Assembly: GCF_013359865.1 (NCBI RefSeq) | Contig: NZ_JABMCE010000061.1 | Coordinates: forward strand, 1-64,000 | Direction: 5' to 3' | Length of the DNA: 64,000 bases | DNA from: Curtobacterium pusillum | Lineage (GTDB): Bacteria; Actinomycetota; Actinomycetes; Actinomycetales; Microbacteriaceae | Part shown: in pieces, positions 58,557 through 64,000 of the stretch | Numbering within the stretch: position 1 is the stretch's first letter | Layout: each line of letters begins with the position of its first letter | The notes under the pieces: model-generated | What the model was told of the DNA's origin: nothing | The model's input: the letters and a program-made list of their open reading frames with translations, nothing else | The model's database searches: none | Translations under genes and position numbers: made by a program

Positions 58557-61187
58557 TCAGTCGACGTCCACGTCCGCCCACCCGTCGAACCGCCCGATCT
58601 CGGTGATCCGCACGACCGCTTCCCCGGCCTCGTCCGAGGCGTCGAGGTCGATGGTCGCCGAGAACCCGAAGTCCTTGTCACCGGACGGGTCGGCGAAGAT
58701 CTGTCGCGCACGCCAGACACGCGGTGCACCCGGGCCGGCGCCAGCGCCCGCGCCCGAGCCGGCCCCCGCCCCCTCGTCGAGCACGAGGTACTGCATGGAC
58801 CGGGCGTCCCCGTCGGTACCGATCGCGTCGTGCTCGTCGTAGTACTCCCCGAGCACCGCGTCCCACGCGTCGGCATCGAACCCGGCAGCACCGTCGAGTG
58901 CACCGAGCCCCTCGACGTCGTCCGCCGCGGCGAGCAGCACCCGCTGGAACAGGGCGTTGCGGACGAGCACCCGGAACGCCCGGGGGTTCCCGGTGAGACG
59001 GGCCGGCTGGGGCGGAGCGACCTCGGCGTGCTCGGAAGACGCGAGCAGGACGTCCCCGTTCATCAGCGCTTCCCACTCGTCGACGAGTGAGGAGTCGGTC
59101 TGCTTGACGACCTCGCCGAGCCACTCGATCAGGTCGTCGAGCTCAGGGGTCCGCTGCTCGTCGGCGATGGTCTGCCGCAGGGTCCGGTACGCGTCGGACA
59201 GGTACCGGAGCACGAGCCCCTCGGAGCGGGTGAGCTGGTAGAACCGCACGAAGTCACCGAAGGTCATCGCCCGCTCGTACATGTCACGCACGACGGCCTT
59301 GGGCGAGAGTTGGAAGTCGAGCACCCACGGCTGCTCAGCGGCGTAGGCCTCGTACGCCGCTTCCAGCAACTCGGACAACGGACGGGGCCAGGTGACCTCT
59401 TCGAGCAGCTCCATCCGCTCCTCGTACTCGATCCCCTCCTGCTTCATCCGGGCGACGGCTTCGCCGCGCTCCTTGAACTGCTGCTGCGCGAGGATCGCGC
59501 GCGGGTCGTCGAGGGTGGCCTCGACGATCGAGACCATGTCGAGCGCGTAGGTGGGTGACGAAGGGTCGAGCAGCTCGAACGCGGCGAGGGCGAACGGCGA
59601 CAACGGCTGGTTGAGCGCGAAGTTCGGCGCGATGTCGACCGTCAGGCGGTAGGTCACCGGCGACCCGTCGTCGGGGACGCCAACGGCGGGCACCCGCTCG
59701 ATCACCTGCGCGTTGATGAGCGTCCGCGCGATGACGAGCGCACGTCGGGCCATCGCGAGCTGCCGGGCCCGGGGCTCGTGGTTCTCGAACACGAGCGCGC
59801 GCACCTCGTCGAACGGGGACCCGCCGCGGGCCACGACCGACAGCACCATCGCGTGCGTGATCCGCATCCGCGACACCATCGGTTCCGGCTCGGCGCTGAT
59901 CAACCGGTCGAAGGACGCCTGCCCCCAGGACACGAACCCCTCGGGGGCCTTCTTCTTCTTGACCTTGTTCTTCTTCTTCGGGTCGTCCCCGGCCTTCGCG
60001 ACCGCGCGGGCGTTCTCGATCTCGTGTTCGGGTGCCTCGGCGACCACGTCGCCCTCGGTGTCGTACCCGGCGCGTCCGGCCCGCCCGGCGATCTGGTGGA
60101 ACTCGCGGGCGGACAGCTGTCGCATCTTGGTGCCGTCGAACTTCGTCAGACCAGTGAGCAGCACGGACCGGATCGGCACGTTGATGCCGACGCCGAGGGT
60201 GTCGGTGCCGCAGATCACCGGCAGGAGTCCGCGCTGGGCGAGCTGTTCGACGAGCCGCCGGTACTTCGGCAGCATGCCCGCGTGGTGGACGCCGATGCCC
60301 GCGCGGATGAGTCGCGACAGGGTCTGCCCGAACCCGGCGCTGAACCGGAAGCCGGCGATCGCGGCGGCGATCTCGTCCCGTCGCTCCCGTGACGCGACCT
60401 TCACGGACATGAGCGCCTGCGCCCGTTCGAGCGCCGCCGCCTGGGCGAAGTGCACGATGTAGACGGGCGCCTTGCCCTCCTCGAGCAGGCGTTCGACGGT
60501 CTCCTGCACGGGGGTCATCACGTACTCGTACGACAGCGGCACGGGGCGGGCGACACCGGTCACACGCGCAGTGGGACGCCCGGTCCGCCGGGAGAGGTCG
60601 TCCGCGATGGTGGTGACGTCGCCGAGGGTGGCCGACATGAGCAGGAACTGCGCGCGTTCGAGCACCAGCAGCGGCACCTGCCACGCCCACCCGCGGTCCG
60701 GGTCGCCGTAGTAGTGGAACTCGTCCATCACGACCACGTCCACGTCGGCGTCGGGGCCCTGCCGCAGCGCGAGGTTCGCGAGGATCTCGGCGGTGCAGCA
60801 CACGATCGGCGCATCGGCGTTGACGCTCGAGTCGCCCGTGACCATGCCGACGTTCTGCGCGCCGAAGAGCTCGACGAGCTGGAAGAACTTCTCGGACACG
60901 AGCGCCTTGATCGGTGCCGTGTAGTAGCTGCGCTTCCCCTCGGCGAGCGCGGCGAAGTGCGCACCGGCGGCCACGAGGGACTTTCCGGTGCCGGTGGGCG
61001 TGCTGAGGACGACGTTCGCGCCGGAGACGAGCTCGATGAGGGCTTCGTCCTGGGCCGGGTAGAGGGGACGACCACCCTCGGCCGCCCAGTCGGCGAACGC
61101 CTCGTAGACCTCGTCCGGGTCGACGGCGCCGCCGTCGGCCGCGGGGAGCGCCGCGACGAGCGGGGGCAGGGTGGAGACGTCCGTCAT
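58557..61187 (-). CDS. Ski2-like DEAD/DEAH helicase with DUF3516
   Basis: An 876-residue superfamily 2 RNA helicase. Motifs: Walker A VVLSTPTGTGKSLVAAG, motif II VVMDEFHYYGDP (DEFH box), motif III LLMSATLGD, motif VI QIAGRAGRAGYDTEG. The C-terminal half is the DUF3516 domain found in actinobacterial homologues (EVTWPRPLSELLEAAYEAY, LTRSEGLVLRYLSDAYRTL). Two low-complexity inserts stand out: a lysine run (KKKNKVKKKK) after the helicase core and a Gly/Ala linker (GAGAGSGAGAGAGPGAP) near the C-terminus. ATG 61187. Likely role in RNA processing or decay. Confidence 0.92.
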   Translation of the reverse strand: MTDVSTLPPLVAALPAADGGAVDPDEVYEAFADWAAEGGRPLYPAQDEALIELVSGANVVLSTPTGTGKSLVAAGAHFAALAEGKRSYYTAPIKALVSEKFFQLVELFGAQNVGMVTGDSSVNADAPIVCCTAEILANLALRQGPDADVDVVVMDEFHYYGDPDRGWAWQVPLLVLERAQFLLMSATLGDVTTIADDLSRRTGRPTARVTGVARPVPLSYEYVMTPVQETVERLLEEGKAPVYIVHFAQAAALERAQALMSVKVASRERRDEIAAAIAGFRFSAGFGQTLSRLIRAGIGVHHAGMLPKYRRLVEQLAQRGLLPVICGTDTLGVGINVPIRSVLLTGLTKFDGTKMRQLSAREFHQIAGRAGRAGYDTEGDVVAEAPEHEIENARAVAKAGDDPKKKNKVKKKKAPEGFVSWGQASFDRLISAEPEPMVSRMRITHAMVLSVVARGGSPFDEVRALVFENHEPRARQLAMARRALVIARTLINAQVIERVPAVGVPDDGSPVTYRLTVDIAPNFALNQPLSPFALAAFELLDPSSPTYALDMVSIVEATLDDPRAILAQQQFKERGEAVARMKQEGIEYEERMELLEEVTWPRPLSELLEAAYEAYAAEQPWVLDFQLSPKAVVRDMYERAMTFGDFVRFYQLTRSEGLVLRYLSDAYRTLRQTIADEQRTPELDDLIEWLGEVVKQTDSSLVDEWEALMNGDVLLASSEHAEVAPPQPARLTGNPRAFRVLVRNALFQRVLLAAADDVEGLGALDGAAGFDADAWDAVLGEYYDEHDAIGTDGDARSMQYLVLDEGAGAGSGAGAGAGPGAPRVWRARQIFADPSGDKDFGFSATIDLDASDEAGEAVVRITEIGRFDGWADVDVD

Positions 61188-61226
61188 GCGTCCATCCTCC
61201 CAGGTGGGCGGTGGCCACCCGACGGA

Positions 61227-61262
61227 CTGGAGGCGCGGGGCGGCCCCGACCCGCGCCTCCAG
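61227..61262. repeat. Dispersed palindromic repeat, copy 4
   Basis: Arms CTGGAGGCGCGGG (61227-61239) and CCCGCGCCTCCAG (61250-61262), loop GCGGCCCCGA. It lies between divergent starts (helicase at 61187, LLM at 61319), so at this position it cannot be a terminator for either gene. Confidence 0.8.
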
Positions 61263-61318
61263 GCTGTCCTCCACTCGCCACCAGGGCGCGCCTCGATACG
61301 CGCGCATAGACTCGCGTC

Positions 61319-62335
61319 GTGCGCGAACTCGGCTTCCTCTCCTTCGTCCCGAACCACGGCGGCACCGCCGGCGCGGCTGCCGCGCTCGAGGACGGCCTCC
61401 GCCTCTTCGAGACCGCCGAGTCCCTCGGCTACGGCACCGGCTGGGTGCGGGGTCGCCACTTCGAACCGTTCCTCACGAGTCCGATGACCTTCTTCGCGGC
61501 CGCCGCGCAGCGCACCAGCACGATCGGGTTCGGCACCGCCGTGCTCGGCATGCGGTACGAGGACCCGGTCCGGCTCGCCGAGGACGCCAGCACCGTCGAC
61601 CTGCTGAGCGGCGGACGGGTGCAGCTCGGCATCAGCACGGGGATCGCCGGCTACGGTCCGATCCTCGACCCGGTGTTCGGCGGTTCGGACCGGAGCTTCC
61701 GCGACGAGGCCGAGGCGCGAGCCGCACGGCTCCTCGAGGTGCTGCAGGGGGAACCGCTCGGCAGCGCCGGCAAGGGCTACGAGAGCATCCCGGCCGGTGC
61801 GGACCTCACCCTGCAGCCACTCAGTCCGGGCCTCCGCGGTCGCGTCTGGTGGGGCGGCGGCAGCATGGGCACCGCGGTCCGCACGGCCGAGAAGGGGCTG
61901 TTGCTGCACTGCTCGACGCTCAACACCGAGGACACGGGTGCGCCGTTCGCCGAGGCGCAGGCGGAGCAGATCGCCGCGTACCGTGCACGCTTCGCGGAAC
62001 TGCACCCGGACCGCACCCCGAAGGTCGCGGTCGGGCGGATCGTCGTCCCGCTGCTCGACGAGCACGACCGCGCGGTGCACGAGGAGTTCCTCACGGGCTA
62101 CGCGAGCGGGATGGACGACGAGGGGCGCCCGCTCTCGGGCACGCCACCGTTCCGCTTCAGCAAGGTCTTGTCCGGCGAGCCGTCGGCGATCGTCGACGCA
62201 CTGCTCGCCGACCCCGCCGTGCGCGCGGCGGACGAACTCGTGGTCACCCTGCCGGCCAACGGCGACGCGGCCGCACACGAGCGGATCCTGCGCATCATCG
62301 CCGAGCAGGTCGCTCCCGCGGTGCGACAGGCCTGA
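61319..62335 (+). CDS. LLM class flavin-dependent oxidoreductase
   Basis: A 338-residue luciferase-like monooxygenase of the bacterial luciferase fold, using reduced FMN or F420. GTGWVRGRHFEPFLTSPM, TSTIGFGTAVLGMRYEDPVR and DLLSGGRVQLGISTGIAGYG are the conserved barrel motifs. Substrate unknown. GTG start, 6 nt after a TAGACT box at 61307-61312, so leaderless. Confidence 0.9.
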   Translation: MRELGFLSFVPNHGGTAGAAAALEDGLRLFETAESLGYGTGWVRGRHFEPFLTSPMTFFAAAAQRTSTIGFGTAVLGMRYEDPVRLAEDASTVDLLSGGRVQLGISTGIAGYGPILDPVFGGSDRSFRDEAEARAARLLEVLQGEPLGSAGKGYESIPAGADLTLQPLSPGLRGRVWWGGGSMGTAVRTAEKGLLLHCSTLNTEDTGAPFAEAQAEQIAAYRARFAELHPDRTPKVAVGRIVVPLLDEHDRAVHEEFLTGYASGMDDEGRPLSGTPPFRFSKVLSGEPSAIVDALLADPAVRAADELVVTLPANGDAAAHERILRIIAEQVAPAVRQA

Positions 62336-62343
62336 CGCCAGGG

Positions 62344-62397
62344 CATCCGGCGGGCTCGCATCGAGGATGGTGAGGCCCTCGGGAGCCCGGCCGGATG
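62344..62397 (+). terminator. Hairpin after the LLM gene
   Basis: CATCCGGCGGGCTC (62344-62357) pairs with GAGCCCGGCCGGATG (62383-62397) with one bulged G and a 25-nt loop, 8 bases after the LLM stop. Confidence 0.55.
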
Positions 62398-62557
62398 ACC
62401 ATCTCGTCCCTGATCCGCACGGGATGGTGAACCCATCGTTCCACCTACCGCACGGTTTGTCACTCGGACCTGCGGATAGTGGACCTGGAAAATGACGATC
62501 AATCAGCCGTCATCCAGGGCGGGAAGACGTCGAACGATCGCCGCGCCCCGGAAGAGC

Positions 62558-62591
62558 GAATGCGTCCCCGCTCGGAGGCGGGGACGCATTC
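62558..62591. terminator. Hairpin between LLM and GH3 genes
   Basis: Perfect 14-bp arms GAATGCGTCCCCGC (62558-62571) and GCGGGGACGCATTC (62578-62591) with a 6-nt loop, between convergent genes. It probably ends the GH3 message from the right. The remaining sequence from 62398 to 62751 holds no gene I can support. Confidence 0.65.
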
Positions 62592-62751
62592 TGGACGCAC
62601 CGGGGCCACCAGGGCTCCGTCGGTCGGATCAGGAGACCGTGTCGCACGCATGGCGACCCCGTTCTCGGTGCGCGCGCCGACGGTAACCAGCCGCCTGGCG
62701 CAGGGAGATGTTACTGAATGAACGTCTCCGAAGCGCGGAAACCGGACGACT

Positions 62752-64000
62752 TCACACCAGTTCGACGGTCACGGCACCCGATTCGTCCGTCACCGAGGCA
62801 CCCACGTGGAGCGTGAACGTGCCGGGCTCGTACGCCCACGCACCGTCCTGCCCGCCGTCCCAGTGCGCGAACGCCCGGGCCGGGACCTCGACGGAGACCT
62901 CGGTGGACTCGCCGACGCCGAGCCGCACGGGGGCGAACCCGACGAGCCAGCGCACCGGGCGGTCGACCGCGGAGGACCCTCGCGACGCGTACACCTGCAC
63001 GACGTGCTTGCCCGGACGCGATCCGGTGTTCGCCACGGTCGCGGTGACGATCACGGCGTCGCCCTCGCGCACGGTCGGCGTCGCCGTGACACCGCCGATC
63101 CTCCAGGTCGTGTAGCCGAGGCCGTGTCCGAACGGGTACGCCGGCTCGGTACCCGCGCGGAGCCAGGCCCGGTAGCCGATGTGCACGCCCTCGTCGTACC
63201 GCACGAGACCGTCGACCGGCGTGACGTCGAGGACGGGGACGTCCGACATCGCGGCCGGCCAGGTGGTGGGCAGGCGGCCACCCGGCTCCCGAGCTCCCGT
63301 CAGGACGTCGGCGAGCGCGTTGCCGTACTCCTGACCGCCGAACCACGTGAGGAGCACCGCGGCCACGTCGTTGCGCCAGGGCATCTCCACCGGCGACCCG
63401 GCGTTCACGACCACGACCGTGTTCGGGTTGACCGCGGCGACCGCGCGGACCAGCTCGTCCTGGTGACCGGGCAGCGCGAGCGACGTCCGGTCGTACCCCT
63501 CGGACTCGACCTTCGAGTTCGTCCCGACGACGACCACCGCGACGTCCGCTCCGCTCGCGGCTGCCACCGCGGCGTCGATGAGCACCGACGGGTCCTCGTC
63601 GGACGGTTCGGTGCCGAACTGGTAGGCGAGCACGCCGCCGAGCGACTCGTCCTGGACGATGTCGTGCTCGATGCGGACCGAGACCTGCTGGCCCTCGGTC
63701 ACCTCGACCGGCACGGACCGCGCCGGCGGGTTGAGGAACGCCGCACCGAGCAGGTCGCCCTCGGACGCCACGTCCTCGTCGAGCACGAGCGCACCGTCGA
63801 TCCACATCCGGGAGCGACCGGCGGCACCGATGCCGATCCGCACGGTGCCCGTCGATGGTGCGGTGTACGTCGTGGTGATGTCGAGTCGGTCGGCCTCGCG
63901 CGTCGGGGCATCGCCGCCGAACCAGAACAGCGCCGTGGCGCGTCGGTCCTCGACGAAGAGCTCGGTGCCTTCGCGGACGAACGCCACCCGCGCACCGGGC
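62752..64000 (-). CDS. GH3 beta-glucosidase with PA14 domain, 5' end missing
   Basis: The C-terminal 416 or so residues of a GH3 enzyme; the frame is open to the window edge. In order: the later part of a PA14-like carbohydrate-binding insertion (TATALFWFGGDAP region, TGTVRIGIGAAGRSRMWIDG), the GH3 C-terminal sandwich (VAVVVVGTNSKVESEGYDRT, PWRNDVAAVLLTWFGGQEYG, GGRLPTTWP), and the Fn3-like domain (VTATVANTGSRPGKHVVQVY). The N-terminal barrel with the nucleophile lies beyond the edge. E in SEGYDR is in the usual acid-base position. Separate from the GH3 at 17457-19709, which lacks PA14. Confidence 0.9.
   Translation of the reverse strand, partial: PGARVAFVREGTELFVEDRRATALFWFGGDAPTREADRLDITTTYTAPSTGTVRIGIGAAGRSRMWIDGALVLDEDVASEGDLLGAAFLNPPARSVPVEVTEGQQVSVRIEHDIVQDESLGGVLAYQFGTEPSDEDPSVLIDAAVAAASGADVAVVVVGTNSKVESEGYDRTSLALPGHQDELVRAVAAVNPNTVVVVNAGSPVEMPWRNDVAAVLLTWFGGQEYGNALADVLTGAREPGGRLPTTWPAAMSDVPVLDVTPVDGLVRYDEGVHIGYRAWLRAGTEPAYPFGHGLGYTTWRIGGVTATPTVREGDAVIVTATVANTGSRPGKHVVQVYASRGSSAVDRPVRWLVGFAPVRLGVGESTEVSVEVPARAFAHWDGGQDGAWAYEPGTFTLHVGASVTDESGAVTVELV

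Overview
The window is high-GC actinobacterial DNA, most likely from a Microbacteriaceae member close to Curtobacterium. The grounds are the GC-rich codon use, many leaderless-type starts (a TANNNT box 6-7 nt before ATG or GTG), class Ib nrdHIEF, a DUF6458 protein, a DUF3516-type helicase, and plant-glycan uptake loci typical of plant-associated actinobacteria. I found no rRNA, tRNA or CRISPR array. The organism name is an inference, not a database match.

Layout. 0-7 kb: sugar-type MFS exporter/importer with divergent TetR, a patatin, an NmrA-like protein, a Nudix hydrolase, and a frameshifted SdpI-like gene. 7-13 kb: a LacI-controlled carbohydrate ABC importer with a GH1 glycosidase and two clear operators. 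13-17 kb: a GntR / ADP-ribosylglycohydrolase / NCS1 permease / PfkB kinase operon resembling E. coli yegTUVW with a different transporter. 17-26 kb: a Dpp/Opp-type ABC importer with a GH3 beta-glucosidase and divergent TetR. 26-29.6 kb: LysR and mesX-mesD, a folate-independent methionine synthase route. 29.6-34.1 kb: a probable Sdp-like secreted-peptide toxin/immunity operon. It lies between intact mesD and a 162-bp orphan mesD fragment in the same orientation. 34.1-35.6 kb: gene-poor, remnant-like DNA. 35.6-39.7 kb: MoxR/DUF58/DUF4129 operon. 39.8-49.2 kb: accessory zone with a broken P-loop kinase, an orphan serine recombinase, a TIR two-gene unit, a candidate RiPP-like cluster (28-aa Cys-Cys peptide, GRDP-like protein, PLP enzyme, membrane exporter) and a broken secreted-protein gene. 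49.2-53.2 kb: nrdHIEF with candidate NrdR and DnaA boxes. 53.5-64 kb: MFS transporter, a third SdpI-like gene, aldo/keto reductase, RNase H, helicase, LLM oxidoreductase and a partial GH3 enzyme.

How it fits together. The glycan loci each pair an importer with a cytoplasmic-looking glycosidase and a local regulator, so imported oligosaccharides would be cleaved inside the cell. The two most novel-looking systems share one design: a small peptide gene comes first, a hairpin follows its stop codon, and then come tightly overlapping processing and transport genes. A dispersed palindrome (arm CTGGAGGCGCGG) occurs at five intergenic places. Every frameshift I could reconstruct lies in accessory genes and none in the metabolic operons, which favours real decay over random sequencing error, though homopolymer errors cannot be excluded without reads.
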